This document shows positions 19,992-27,995 of a DNA stretch of 64,000 bases, one piece after another. This DNA comes from Streptomyces muensis (GTDB taxonomy: Bacteria; Actinomycetota; Actinomycetes; Streptomycetales; Streptomycetaceae). The position numbers and the translations under genes were made by a program. How positions within the stretch are numbered: the first letter of the stretch is position 1; every line of letters begins with the position of its first letter. The stretch is taken from positions 1 to 64,000 of the forward strand of contig NZ_JAKEIP010000013.1 of the NCBI RefSeq assembly GCF_021474425.1. Reading direction: 5' to 3'. The notes beneath the pieces were generated by a model. It was not told where the DNA came from, ran no database searches, and was given only the letters and a program-made list of their open reading frames with translations.

Positions 19992-20612
19992 ATGAACGCT
20001 GCGCCGAACGACTTAGCCTTGAACAGGCCCGGTGACGCTGTACGGCGGAAGATCATCGAGTTGCAGCCGAGTGCTCTCATGAGGCTTGGCGGCCGCTGGT
20101 TACCCGGTACCGAGATCCACAGTTGGTGCAACGGTTTGGTCGGCGAGCGAGTGACCGGCCGGAGGCTCAACCGGCTCAAGGGTCGTGGCTGGCACATCCT
20201 GCATGCTGTCCAGTGGGACAGCGGTTCAGACATAGATCATCTGGCCATCGGCCGCGCCGGCGTCTTCGCCATCAACTCGAAGAGGCACAAGGGCAAGTCG
20301 GTCTGGTACGGCGATCACGCGATCACTATCAACGGCACGCCGACGCGCCACGTGGTGACCAGTCAGCGAGAGGCCCAACAGGTTGCGCAGACTTTGTCAC
20401 GGCACTGTGGGTTCGAGCTTCCCGTTCGCCCGGTGATCTCAGTCGTCCACGCTGCCAAGTTGAAGGTGAAGAACGCCGCGCCCCTGGTCCTTGTCCTGCC
20501 AGTTGAAGAGTTAGACCGAACTCTGTCCGGCCTATCTCCGCTGCTCACTCAAGACCAGGTAGACCGGGTCTATGCGGTGGCTCGCGATCCGCGCACGTGG
20601 GCAGGTGCATGA
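19992..20612 (+). CDS. NERD (nuclease-related) domain protein
   Basis: 206 aa from ATG 19992, chosen because GGGGGAGG lies 7 nt upstream; two earlier ATGs lack such a site. The N-terminal half contains the NERD pattern: GLVGERVTGRRLNRLKGRGW, then DIDHLAIGRAGVFAINSKRHKGK, with the D-x-D and Q/N-x-K positions typical of restriction-like nuclease folds. The usual Glu/Asp-Val-Lys is replaced by N-S-K, so activity is uncertain. It may process element DNA or act in defence. Transcribed convergently with the GntR gene. Confidence 0.75.
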   Translation: MNAAPNDLALNRPGDAVRRKIIELQPSALMRLGGRWLPGTEIHSWCNGLVGERVTGRRLNRLKGRGWHILHAVQWDSGSDIDHLAIGRAGVFAINSKRHKGKSVWYGDHAITINGTPTRHVVTSQREAQQVAQTLSRHCGFELPVRPVISVVHAAKLKVKNAAPLVLVLPVEELDRTLSGLSPLLTQDQVDRVYAVARDPRTWAGA

Positions 20613-20617
20613 TCGCC

Positions 20618-21376
20618 CTAAGCGTCGAAGTCGTACTCCAGGATGTACGACGCTGAGTCGAGGACCATTTCATTGATCTCGACTGGGCGCCCCTCGTCGG
20701 CGAACGCTGTGCGGCAGATCATGATCACCGGGGTACCGAGCGACAGGCTGAGCCGAGTCGCCTCCTCCTGCGACGGCATCCGGCAACGGATCTCTTCGCG
20801 GAAGTGGACCGGCTTGTAGCCGAGCTCAGCAAGCCGTGCATACGTGCCGCCAGGGCCCGTGTCTTCCTGGGTGATCGCCGAGCCTGCGACCAGGTCGGCC
20901 GGAAGGTACGAGGTCGATACGAGGACGGGTTTCCCGTCCAGCACGAACCGTCGACTGCGCACGCAGGTCGCTGCCCCCGGCTCCACGTCGAGAACCTGGG
21001 CGATGCGCTCCGGTGCCCCAACCTCAGATACCTGCACCTGGTCTACGACCAGTGTCCGGTCGTCGAGGTCTGCTGACCAGATAGATCGGCCCGATCCCCA
21101 CTGATCACGCGAGAGTCGCTGGATGCCGCGCCGCCTGAGCGGCTTGAAGTCACGGACGAAGACGCCGGCGCCCTTGCGGGACTCGGCCAAGCCTTCGTTC
21201 TGCAAAACGCCGAGGGCTTGTCGTGCCGTCATGCGGGCCACGTCGTACGTGGCCATGAGGTCGTTCTCTCCTGGTAGCCGATCGCCTGGGCCGTATTCGC
21301 CGGCCTGGATCGCTTCCCTCAGCTCGTCGGCGATCCGCTGGTACTTCGGCTGGCGTCCGCTGCCCTGGGTGGCCAT
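20618..21376 (-). CDS. GntR/UTRA-family transcriptional repressor (KorSA-like)
   Basis: 252 aa from ATG with GGAGGG 6 nt upstream. The N-terminal winged HTH (about 10-75: YQRIADELREAIQAGEYGPGDRLPGENDLM ... TARQALGVLQNEG) is followed by a UTRA effector domain. Same class as KorSA of pSAM2, which represses pra and keeps the element integrated. It is divergent from the transfer genes, with four TCTCTAGAGA-like sites between them, consistent with repression of both directions. The inducer is unknown. Confidence 0.9.
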   Translation of the reverse strand: MATQGSGRQPKYQRIADELREAIQAGEYGPGDRLPGENDLMATYDVARMTARQALGVLQNEGLAESRKGAGVFVRDFKPLRRRGIQRLSRDQWGSGRSIWSADLDDRTLVVDQVQVSEVGAPERIAQVLDVEPGAATCVRSRRFVLDGKPVLVSTSYLPADLVAGSAITQEDTGPGGTYARLAELGYKPVHFREEIRCRMPSQEEATRLSLSLGTPVIMICRTAFADEGRPVEINEMVLDSASYILEYDFDA

Positions 21377-21392
21377 GTGATCCCTCCTCTCT

Positions 21393-21527
21393 TCTCTAGA
21401 CACCTTAGGCGAGTTGTGTCGGACGACATAACTGGCGGCTGGCCCCGGTAGCCAACCTGAAACATGTCTAGAGACGTGTTGACATCTCCTCTCTAGAGAT
21501 GTTCCATTGAGTCATCTCTAGAGAGGT
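21393..21527. promoter_or_regulatory. Operator array and promoter for the transfer operon
   Basis: Four related sites: TCTCTAGACACC (21393-21404), CATGTCTAGAGACGTG (21463-21478), CTCTCTAGAGATG (21489-21501) and CATCTCTAGAGAGG (21513-21526); all share CTCTAGA or TCTAGAG. A consensus -35 TTGACA (21479-21484) lies between sites 2 and 3, with a weak -10 around 21502-21508 overlapping the space between sites 3 and 4. The GntR repressor is the obvious ligand. Confidence 0.8.
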
Positions 21528-21566
21528 TGCTCAGAAGGGGCGACCTCATGGATGAGGAGATGACGC

Positions 21567-21902
21567 ATGCCGTCCTTCAAGATCGACCTTTCGACCGCTG
21601 TGGTGTTCGTGGCGACCGCGCCGGAACCGAAGCTGATCAACAAGAAGACCGGTGAGCGGGCCATGGACCGTGACAACCCCGACGTGGGTCTGTCCACGGT
21701 GGGCCTGCTGGTGTCGGACGAGGGAGAGGGCAACCTCTACCAGGTCACCGTGCCCGAGACGGGCATCCCGCAGAGCCTGTCGCCGGGTACCCCGGTGGCC
21801 GTGACCGGGTTGAAGGCCCGTGACTGGGAGAACGAGTTCAACGGCCAGAAGCGGCACGGGATCTCGTTCCGCGCGGTCGCGATCACGTCGCTGGGGTCCT
21901 GA
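21567..21902 (+). CDS. Conserved AICE protein, possible Pra-like activator or OB-fold protein
   Basis: 111 aa. Predicted beta-rich small domain with the segments STAVVFVATAPEPKLINKKTGERAMDRD, YQVTVPETGIPQSLSPG and NEFNGQKRHGISFRA. It is the first gene behind the operator array and 2 bp before the TraB gene. In pSAM2 the equivalent slot holds pra, the replication activator controlled by KorSA. Functional equivalence is inferred from position only. Confidence 0.6.
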   Translation: MPSFKIDLSTAVVFVATAPEPKLINKKTGERAMDRDNPDVGLSTVGLLVSDEGEGNLYQVTVPETGIPQSLSPGTPVAVTGLKARDWENEFNGQKRHGISFRAVAITSLGS

Positions 21903-21904
21903 CC

Positions 21905-23245
21905 ATGGCTGACGTGGTCACCTGGCTGGAGGCCGGGACTGCTGCGGCTGGTGCCGGTGGGATCGGCTATGCCAAGTACCGCGCCCCGCGCGTGTACTGG
22001 TCGGCGGTCGGCCTGCCGGTCACCTGGGGCCGGTTCACCTGGACCTACCGCGACACGATGGAGGTCTGCGGGCTGACGGTGCAGCCGTCCGGCTTCCGGG
22101 CCTTCATGTCCCGCAACCTCACTCGCCGTGAGGTCCGCCCGGTGCCGCCCAAGGTGCGTCGGGTCCGCCCGACCTCAACCGGGCTGCGGGTCACCCTCCG
22201 GCTTCCCGCCGGCCTGGAGCCCGCCGACCTCTCCGCGTCCTCTGAGCGTCTCCGCCACGCGTGGGGGGTCCACTCGGTGAACGTCGCGGAGACCAAGCCC
22301 GGCTACGTCGAGCTGCGCATGACCGGCTACGACGTGCTGAAGCGGGTGAAGATGCCGCGCAACGCCACACCCCGTGACCTGATCGTCCCGGTCGCGCTGC
22401 GGGAGGACGGCACGGTCTTCGAGCGGGACTACCGCAAGATCCCGATGGCGCTCACGCTGGGCGCGAACTCCTCCGGCAAGTCGATGTATCAGCGCAACCT
22501 GATCAAGGGCTTGGCGAAGCTGCCGGTGGGCCTGGTCGGCATCGACTGCAAGCGCGGTGTCGAGCAGTCCCGGTATGCCCCGCGCCTGTCGGCGTTGGCC
22601 ACCGACCGTGAGAGCGCCGGCCGCCTGGCTGACGCGCTGGTCACGGAGATGGAAGACCGCTTCGATCTCCTCGCCCTGTACGGCGTCTCGGACCTGTGGG
22701 AACTGCCCGCTGAGGTGCGGCCGGTGCCGCTCATCGTGCTGATCGATGAGGTCGCGGAGCTGTTCCTGGTGACGTCCAGGAAGGACGAAGCGGCTCGCGA
22801 TCACACGGTCATGCAGCTGGTCCGGCTCGGGCAGATGGCCCGCGCGATCGGGATCTACCTGGAGGTGTGCGGGCAGCGCTTCGGCTCCGACCTGGGCAAG
22901 GGCGCGACCGCCCTGCGTGCCCAGCTCACGGGCCGGGTGGTGCACCGCGTCAACGACAAGCAGACGGCGGAGATGGGCCTGGGTGACATCGCCCCGGACG
23001 CCGTGGTCTCCGTGACCGGCATTCGCGCCGACCGCCCCGGGGTCGCGGTGGCCGGCGATGCCTCCGGCTACTGGTCCCGCATCCGCACCCCCGAGGTCAC
23101 CCCGGCTCAGGCGGCGGCCGTCTGCCGCGAATTCGCCCACCTGACCCCGCAGTTGCCGTTCCTGGCCCCGTTCCGCCCGGTCGGTCAGATGCCGCCGATG
23201 CCCACCGCGCCGCCCCTCGTGCGGCCGGAGCCGGACGGCGAGTAA
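21905..23245 (+). CDS. TraB/TraSA-type FtsK-SpoIIIE DNA translocase
   Basis: 446 aa. Walker A is GANSSGKS (about residues 182-189), Walker B PLIVLIDEVAEL, followed by arginine-finger-like and VHRVNDKQTAEMGLG segments typical of FtsK/SpoIIIE ATPases. The N-terminal part has a short hydrophobic anchor only. In AICEs this single hexameric ATPase moves double-stranded DNA between mycelia, replacing a type IV system. First large gene of the transfer operon, under the GntR operators. Confidence 0.9.
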   Translation: MADVVTWLEAGTAAAGAGGIGYAKYRAPRVYWSAVGLPVTWGRFTWTYRDTMEVCGLTVQPSGFRAFMSRNLTRREVRPVPPKVRRVRPTSTGLRVTLRLPAGLEPADLSASSERLRHAWGVHSVNVAETKPGYVELRMTGYDVLKRVKMPRNATPRDLIVPVALREDGTVFERDYRKIPMALTLGANSSGKSMYQRNLIKGLAKLPVGLVGIDCKRGVEQSRYAPRLSALATDRESAGRLADALVTEMEDRFDLLALYGVSDLWELPAEVRPVPLIVLIDEVAELFLVTSRKDEAARDHTVMQLVRLGQMARAIGIYLEVCGQRFGSDLGKGATALRAQLTGRVVHRVNDKQTAEMGLGDIAPDAVVSVTGIRADRPGVAVAGDASGYWSRIRTPEVTPAQAAAVCREFAHLTPQLPFLAPFRPVGQMPPMPTAPPLVRPEPDGE

Positions 23246-23324
23246 CACCCCCCGTTCCACGGTCGGCGTGACCGCCTCGCGCCAGGTCCCTACCCGACCC
23301 ATGCCGAAAACAGAAGGGAACGCC

Positions 23325-23477
23325 ATGGACTACGACTACGACGACGAGGGCGTCAACAGCCCGGAAGAGCTGGCGGGCTACAACCGGCAGGCTCAGTGCG
23401 GCGGTTGGGAACCGTCGTGGACCCCGGACGACTCCGACCAGCCCACCGCTGTCGGCACCGACGACTCGGACGGCTGA
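23325..23477 (+). CDS. Small acidic protein (50 aa), AICE
   Basis: ATG with AAGGGA upstream. Highly acidic: MDYDYDDEGVNSPEELAGYN at the start and DDSDQPTAVGTDDSDG at the end. Lies in the transfer operon, with no recognisable domain. Might mimic DNA or bind a basic partner, but nothing supports a specific role. Confidence 0.65.
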   Translation: MDYDYDDEGVNSPEELAGYNRQAQCGGWEPSWTPDDSDQPTAVGTDDSDG

Positions 23478-23482
23478 CCGCA

Positions 23483-23701
23483 ATGGCCGGCATGCCCGAC
23501 TTCGAGTTCACCCCGGCGGAACGCGACGACGTCAACCGCTTCGGTGGCCTCTACGAGACCTTGCAGAACGACCTGTACCTCGGTCTGCCCGTGGACTCCT
23601 TCGTCGCGGTCCTGCACGGCGCCTTCGAGGCCGAGTTCGCGGTCCGGGACGCGGGCCTCTACCCGCCCGCCGGTCATGGCTACCCGCGTCTGGAGTCGTG
23701 A
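23483..23701 (+). CDS. Small conserved AICE protein (72 aa)
   Basis: MAGMPDFEFTPAERDDVNRFGGL at the N-terminus, predicted helical, acidic; no known motif. It lies 5 bp after the previous stop, has no strong ribosome site and is probably coupled to upstream translation. Its stop overlaps an in-frame GTG of the next small gene. Confidence 0.65.
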   Translation: MAGMPDFEFTPAERDDVNRFGGLYETLQNDLYLGLPVDSFVAVLHGAFEAEFAVRDAGLYPPAGHGYPRLES

Positions 23702-23706
23702 TCGTC

Positions 23707-23877
23707 ATGGCTGCTCGGAAGACCGCCAAGCCTCAGGTCAAGCAGTGCCCGACCTGCAAGGGCACCGGTGAGGTCTCCCGCCCCGTCCGCGTCGGCCGCA
23801 AGCGCCGCTACGCCGGCGAACAGTCCGGCATCTGCCTGGGATGCCTGGGCTCCGGCGAGATCCCCGCCGACGACTGA
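23707..23877 (+). CDS. Zinc-knuckle small protein (56 aa), AICE
   Basis: Two DnaJ-like CxxCxGxG motifs are visible, CPTCKGTG and CLGCLGSG, so it should bind one zinc. The ATG at 23707 is chosen; a GTG at 23698 overlapping the previous stop is an alternative. Such small zinc proteins recur in Streptomyces transfer regions. Function unknown. Confidence 0.7.
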   Translation: MAARKTAKPQVKQCPTCKGTGEVSRPVRVGRKRRYAGEQSGICLGCLGSGEIPADD

Positions 23878-23956
23878 ACACCGCCGGGGCCGGGCGGTAG
23901 GACACCTGATCACCGCCCAGCCCCCGGCCCGATCCCCGCAAAGGAGGTGAAGACTC

Positions 23957-24481
23957 GTGTCCCATTCGTTCCGGATTGACGCCGTGCTCGTTCAGGCCGT
24001 GATCGCTGGCGCGTTGTCCTTCGCCCACCTGCACGACCTTGCCGAAGCCGCCGGACAGACCGGCTGGAAGGCATGGGCCTACCCGGTCTCGGTCGACCTG
24101 CTCTTGGTCGCCGTGTGGCGCCGGCTGCGTACCGAACGGTCCCGGCTGGCCTGGTTCTGGTTCCTGGTCGCCCTGGTCGCCTCGCTGGGCGCCAACATCG
24201 CCACTGCCGGACTCCTCGACCTCGAACACGTTCCGGCCTGGCTGCGCATCCTCGTCGCCGGCTGGCCCGCGCTCGCCTTCCTCGGCGGCACCCTGCTCGC
24301 CCACCAGCCCACCGACCACCAGCCCGCCCCGGTGGTGCCCCCGGCACTGATCGACCACGCGCGGAAGGTCGCGACCGAGCACCGCACCCGCACCGGCACC
24401 GAGATCGACACAGCCACGCTGCGCGCCCGGCTCGGCATCCCGGAAGACCTCGCCGGCGCGATCGTCACCCAACTCGCCTGA
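23957..24481 (+). CDS. SpdB-like DUF2637 membrane protein
   Basis: 174 aa, GTG preceded by a near-perfect AAGGAGGTGA. About four transmembrane helices cover the first ~115 residues, with a soluble C-terminal helical tail (ALIDHARKVATEHRTRTGTEIDTATLRARLG) that resembles a HTH. DUF2637 proteins are the SpdB class, needed for intramycelial plasmid spread and pock formation. Central position in the transfer operon supports this. Confidence 0.8.
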   Translation: MSHSFRIDAVLVQAVIAGALSFAHLHDLAEAAGQTGWKAWAYPVSVDLLLVAVWRRLRTERSRLAWFWFLVALVASLGANIATAGLLDLEHVPAWLRILVAGWPALAFLGGTLLAHQPTDHQPAPVVPPALIDHARKVATEHRTRTGTEIDTATLRARLGIPEDLAGAIVTQLA

Positions 24482-24500
24482 CAGACAAGGAAGTTGACCC

Positions 24501-24686
24501 GTGCGCCCGAACCGCTTCTACCACGTCATCCGCATCGGCCCGGTGCAGGTCGGCACGTTCAACAACGGCCGTGGCCAGACCAAGCACACCGCCGCCTGCA
24601 CCGCCCCGGACTGTGGATTCTCCACCGAACACGGCAACCGCTCGGCCGCCGAACTCGCCGCCCGCACCCACCGCTGCACCGCCTGA
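24501..24686 (+). CDS. Mobile element transfer protein, small zinc-finger type (61 aa)
   Basis: Contains FYHVIRIGPVQVGTFNNG and a C-x4-C ... H-x3-C-like cluster (CTAPDCGF ... THRC). Proteins with this pattern are found in Streptomyces AICEs as spread/transfer accessory proteins (recalled annotation). GTG start 19 bp after the SpdB-like stop, with AAGGAAG upstream. Confidence 0.7.
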   Translation: MRPNRFYHVIRIGPVQVGTFNNGRGQTKHTAACTAPDCGFSTEHGNRSAAELAARTHRCTA

Positions 24687-24702
24687 CCCGGAGGGCCGCT
24701 CG

Positions 24703-25083
24703 ATGCAGTTACCCGAAGACCAGCTCCGCGCCGGTCACATCCCCACAGAGATCTACCGGCAGCTCCCGCACGGCACCGACGTGCACAAGGTCGTGATCGT
24801 GCAGGAAGCCCCGCGCAACTACACGGGCCCCATCGTCCTCACCCTGGTCATCGCCACGGCCTCCGTGGCCGTGCTCCTGGTGATCACGTTCGTCGCCCAG
24901 GTCGTCGCCGGTGCGGCCGTCGCGGTCCTGTCGGCCACCGGCGGACTCAGCTACACGATCAACCGGGCCTCCAAGAAGAAGCGGGAGTTATCCCGCGCGG
25001 GCACCCGCCAGCGCTCCCGCTCGCCGCGCAAGCACCCCGTGCGCCCCCGGTCTGTCCGGTCCAAGCACCGCTACCGCAAATAG
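24703..25083 (+). CDS. AICE membrane protein (126 aa), Spd-like
   Basis: ATG with GGAGGG 7 nt upstream; a longer frame further left is a shadow. A cytoplasmic head of ~40 residues precedes two hydrophobic segments (about 45-66 and 68-85) and a strongly basic tail (KKKRE...RSKHRYRK) that could contact DNA. The place between transfer genes suggests a spread protein. Confidence 0.65.
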   Translation: MQLPEDQLRAGHIPTEIYRQLPHGTDVHKVVIVQEAPRNYTGPIVLTLVIATASVAVLLVITFVAQVVAGAAVAVLSATGGLSYTINRASKKKRELSRAGTRQRSRSPRKHPVRPRSVRSKHRYRK

Positions 25084-25175
25084 CGCCCTCCGGGACGGCC
25101 TCGACCGCCAAGTATCCGCCGTCCCGGACGGCTCCACCCACTCCAGATCTCTCGATCCGAAAGGGCTCCCTCATC

Positions 25176-25358
25176 ATGCCTGCCCGCGTCCCGAACCGTC
25201 CGCTCTGCCGCAACTGCGGCGGCTTCCCCGTCGTCGCCATCACCACCGGCGACCGCCACCACGACGGCTCCCGAGTCCTGCTCCACGTCGTCTGCCACAC
25301 CTGCCAGGGCACCGGCCACACCCACCCCGCCCGCGCTGTGATCCCGGCCGGGAGGTGA
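25176..25358 (+). CDS. Small zinc-ribbon protein (60 aa), AICE
   Basis: Two CxxC motifs, CRNCGG and CHTCQGTG, separated by 28 residues form a likely zinc ribbon. Basic and without a membrane segment. It lies 5 bp before the methyltransferase and may be co-translated with it. Confidence 0.65.
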   Translation: MPARVPNRPLCRNCGGFPVVAITTGDRHHDGSRVLLHVVCHTCQGTGHTHPARAVIPAGR

Positions 25359-25363
25359 CGGCC

Positions 25364-26419
25364 ATGACCGTCCTCGACCTCTTCGCCGGCCCCGGCGGCT
25401 GGTCCCAGGGCCTGAGCGCCCTGGGCGTTCGGGAAGTGGGCATCGAGATCGACGCCGCTGTGTGCGCGACCCGAGCCGCCGCCGGACACACCACCATCCG
25501 CGCCGATGTCGCCGCCTACCCCACCGCACCGTTCTACGGGAAGGTGTCCGGGCTGATCGGCTCCCCGCCCTGCCAGACCTTCAGCGCCGCCGGCCTGCGT
25601 GCCGGGAACGACGACCTGCCGCTGTGCCACCAGGGCCTTGACGACCTCGCCCGCGGGAACGACACCCGCGAGCACCTGCGCGCCGCCTGCACTGACCCGC
25701 GCTCCCTCCTGGTCGTTGAGCCGCTGCGCTACGCCCTCGACCTGCGCCCCGACTGGATCGCCCTCGAGGAGGTTCCCGCCGTGGCGCCCCTGTTCGAGCA
25801 CACCGCCCACCTCCTGGCGCGAGTCGGCTACTCGACGTGGACCGGTGTCCTCAACGCGGCGGACTTCGGCGTTGCCCAGACCCGCCGCCGCGCCTTCCTG
25901 ATCGCCTCCCGCACCGCTCCGGCCCTGCCACCGGAGCCCACCCACGCCGACGGCGGCACCCCCGACGACCTCTTCGGTACCGGCCTGCCGCCCTGGCGGA
26001 CCATGGGCGGCGTCCTGGGCTGCCCGCCTGCCGTCGTCCACACCCGCGGCAACCACACCACCGGCGGCAGCCGCTTTCCCACCACCGGCCCGTCCTGGGC
26101 CATCACCGGCCGCGCTCGGTCCTGGCTGCTCAAGGTCGGCAGCCGTCCCACCGCCACCCGCCGGCGCCTCGACCAACCCGCCCCGACCCTGCTGTTCGGC
26201 AAGGCCATGAACCACGTCGCCTGGATCGACGCGGACGGCACCCCGATACGCCGCCTTGCCGTCGAGGAAGCGGCCGTACTTCAGGGCTTCCCCGTCGACT
26301 ACCCGTGGGCTGGCTCCCGCACCAAGCAGTTCGAGCAGATCGGCAACGCTGTTCCCGCACCTCTCGCCACCGCTGTGCTGCGCTCCCTGGTCCCGGCCGT
26401 CCTGGAGGTGGCTGCGTGA
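25364..26419 (+). CDS. DNA (cytosine-5) methyltransferase
   Basis: 351 aa, ATG with GGAGGTGA upstream. Motif I LDLFAGPGGWSQG binds AdoMet; motif IV GSPPCQTFSAAG gives the catalytic Cys70; motif VI reads EEV rather than the usual ENV; motif VIII is QTRRRAF; motif X GNAVP is near the end. The variable region between VIII and IX (about 180-270) sets specificity, which I cannot predict. No restriction nuclease gene is adjacent, so it probably protects the incoming element from host restriction. The stop overlaps the rep start (GTGA). Confidence 0.9.
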   Translation: MTVLDLFAGPGGWSQGLSALGVREVGIEIDAAVCATRAAAGHTTIRADVAAYPTAPFYGKVSGLIGSPPCQTFSAAGLRAGNDDLPLCHQGLDDLARGNDTREHLRAACTDPRSLLVVEPLRYALDLRPDWIALEEVPAVAPLFEHTAHLLARVGYSTWTGVLNAADFGVAQTRRRAFLIASRTAPALPPEPTHADGGTPDDLFGTGLPPWRTMGGVLGCPPAVVHTRGNHTTGGSRFPTTGPSWAITGRARSWLLKVGSRPTATRRRLDQPAPTLLFGKAMNHVAWIDADGTPIRRLAVEEAAVLQGFPVDYPWAGSRTKQFEQIGNAVPAPLATAVLRSLVPAVLEVAA

Positions 26420-27807
26420 CCGACACCGCCACCATGGCGGGCCTGGATGCGGCCACCCTCGCCGACGTGCTGAGGGTGGCCGGCTCCGCCGACTTCGACC
26501 GCTGGCAGGAACAGATCCGCCGCACCGGCGGCTGCTCCGACCCGATCCGCCTCACCGGCGGCACCAAGACCGTCGACCCGACGACCAAGACCGTGCTCCA
26601 CTCGTACACGACTGAGCACGAGCCGGGCGGCATGCTCCGCATCGCGTGCGGCAACCGCCGTGCCTCGCGCTGCCCGGCGTGTGCCTGGACGTACGCCGGC
26701 GACACCTACCACCTCATCCGCGCCGGACTCACCGGCGACCCGAGCAAGGGCACCCCTGAGACGGTTCGGGATCACCCCCGCGTTTTCGCCACCCTCACCG
26801 CCCCCTCGTTCGGCCCGGTCCACAACCGCCCCGGCAACAGGCCCTGCCGCTGCGGTAGCCGGCACTCCGAGGACGCCTTGGAACTCGGCACGCCGCTCGA
26901 CCCCGCGTCGTACGACTACGCAGGCGCGGTGCTGTGGAACAACCACGCCTCGGAGCTGTGGCGCTACTTCACGATCTACCTGCGCCGCGAGATCGCCCGC
27001 CGAGCCGGTCTCACGCAGAAAGCCGCCCGCGAGCAATCCCGCGTCTCGTTCGGCAAGGTCGCGGAGTACCAGAAACGCGGGGCCGTGCACTTCCACGCCG
27101 TGATCCGCTTCGACGGACCGGAAGGACCGAACTCCCCGCCGCCGACCTGGGCCACCCTCGATCTTCTCACCGACGCCATCCATGCCGCCGCCGTCCGCGT
27201 CGCGGTCGACGTCTCCCCGGCCGGGGATGAGCCAGCCCGCACTCTGCGCTGGGGCACGCAGCTCGATGTGCAGCCGATCGGCGCCTTCGGCCACGGCGAG
27301 GACATCACCGAACAGGCGGTCGCCTCCTACGTCGCCAAGTACGCCACCAAGGCAGCCGAGACCACCGGCACCGTCGACCGCCGCATCGGCAACAAGGAAG
27401 CCCTCGAGCTGCTCGAGGTGCCCGACCATCCCCGCCGGCTGATCGAGGCGTGCCTTGATCTGCATCCGCTCTACCCGGATCGCAAGCTGCGGGACTGGGC
27501 TCACATGCTCGGCTTCCGCGGCCACTTCTCCACCAAGTCCCGCCGCTACTCCACCACCTTAGGAGCCCTGCGCCAGGTTCGTGCTGACTACCGCGCCGCC
27601 CAACAGCGCGAATCCCTCGGCCTGCCCGACCCCGACGACGTGGAGGCAACCACCCTGACCCTCGCTCACTGGACCTACGCCGGCCACGGCCACACCCTCG
27701 GCGAGTCCTGGCTCGCCGCCAACATCCGTCGCGACATCCAACAGAACCGCGAGACCGCCCGCGAGGAACTACCCGCCTTGCTCGACCTGGAAGGAGCCGC
27801 CGCATGA
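26416..27807 (+). CDS. RepSA-like rolling-circle replication initiator
   Basis: 463 aa, close to pSAM2 RepSA. GTG start overlapping the methyltransferase stop. An N-terminal zinc site (CPAC, 86-89; CRCG, 144-147) is followed by the Rep motif TLTAPSFGPVH (127-137), the HUH motif HFH at 225-227 and the catalytic tyrosine region SYVAKYATK (Tyr305, Tyr309). It nicks a double-strand origin to start replication of the excised circle. ATGA overlap with xis. Confidence 0.9.
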   Translation: MTDTATMAGLDAATLADVLRVAGSADFDRWQEQIRRTGGCSDPIRLTGGTKTVDPTTKTVLHSYTTEHEPGGMLRIACGNRRASRCPACAWTYAGDTYHLIRAGLTGDPSKGTPETVRDHPRVFATLTAPSFGPVHNRPGNRPCRCGSRHSEDALELGTPLDPASYDYAGAVLWNNHASELWRYFTIYLRREIARRAGLTQKAAREQSRVSFGKVAEYQKRGAVHFHAVIRFDGPEGPNSPPPTWATLDLLTDAIHAAAVRVAVDVSPAGDEPARTLRWGTQLDVQPIGAFGHGEDITEQAVASYVAKYATKAAETTGTVDRRIGNKEALELLEVPDHPRRLIEACLDLHPLYPDRKLRDWAHMLGFRGHFSTKSRRYSTTLGALRQVRADYRAAQQRESLGLPDPDDVEATTLTLAHWTYAGHGHTLGESWLAANIRRDIQQNRETAREELPALLDLEGAAA

Positions 27808-27995
27808 CCACCGCCACCCCCGAGTTGCTGACCGTGCCGGAGGTCATGGCGAGTCTCAAGGTCGGCCGGACCAAGGTCTACGACCTGATCCGCACTCATC
27901 GCCTGGTCTCGATCAAAGTCGACGGCTGCCGTCGCATCCCCGCTGACTCGGTCGGGGACTTCATCCGCGGGCAGATCGAGCGGGGTGATGCCTGA
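27804..27995 (+). CDS. xis: Excisionase (MerR-like HTH, Xis)
   Basis: 63 aa with a winged HTH: LLTVPEVMASLKVGRTKVYDLIRTHRLVSIKVDGCRRIP. Same size and place as pSAM2 xis, overlapping rep by ATGA and int by TGATG. It should bind near the att sites and direct the integrase towards excision. Confidence 0.88.
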   Translation: MTTATPELLTVPEVMASLKVGRTKVYDLIRTHRLVSIKVDGCRRIPADSVGDFIRGQIERGDA

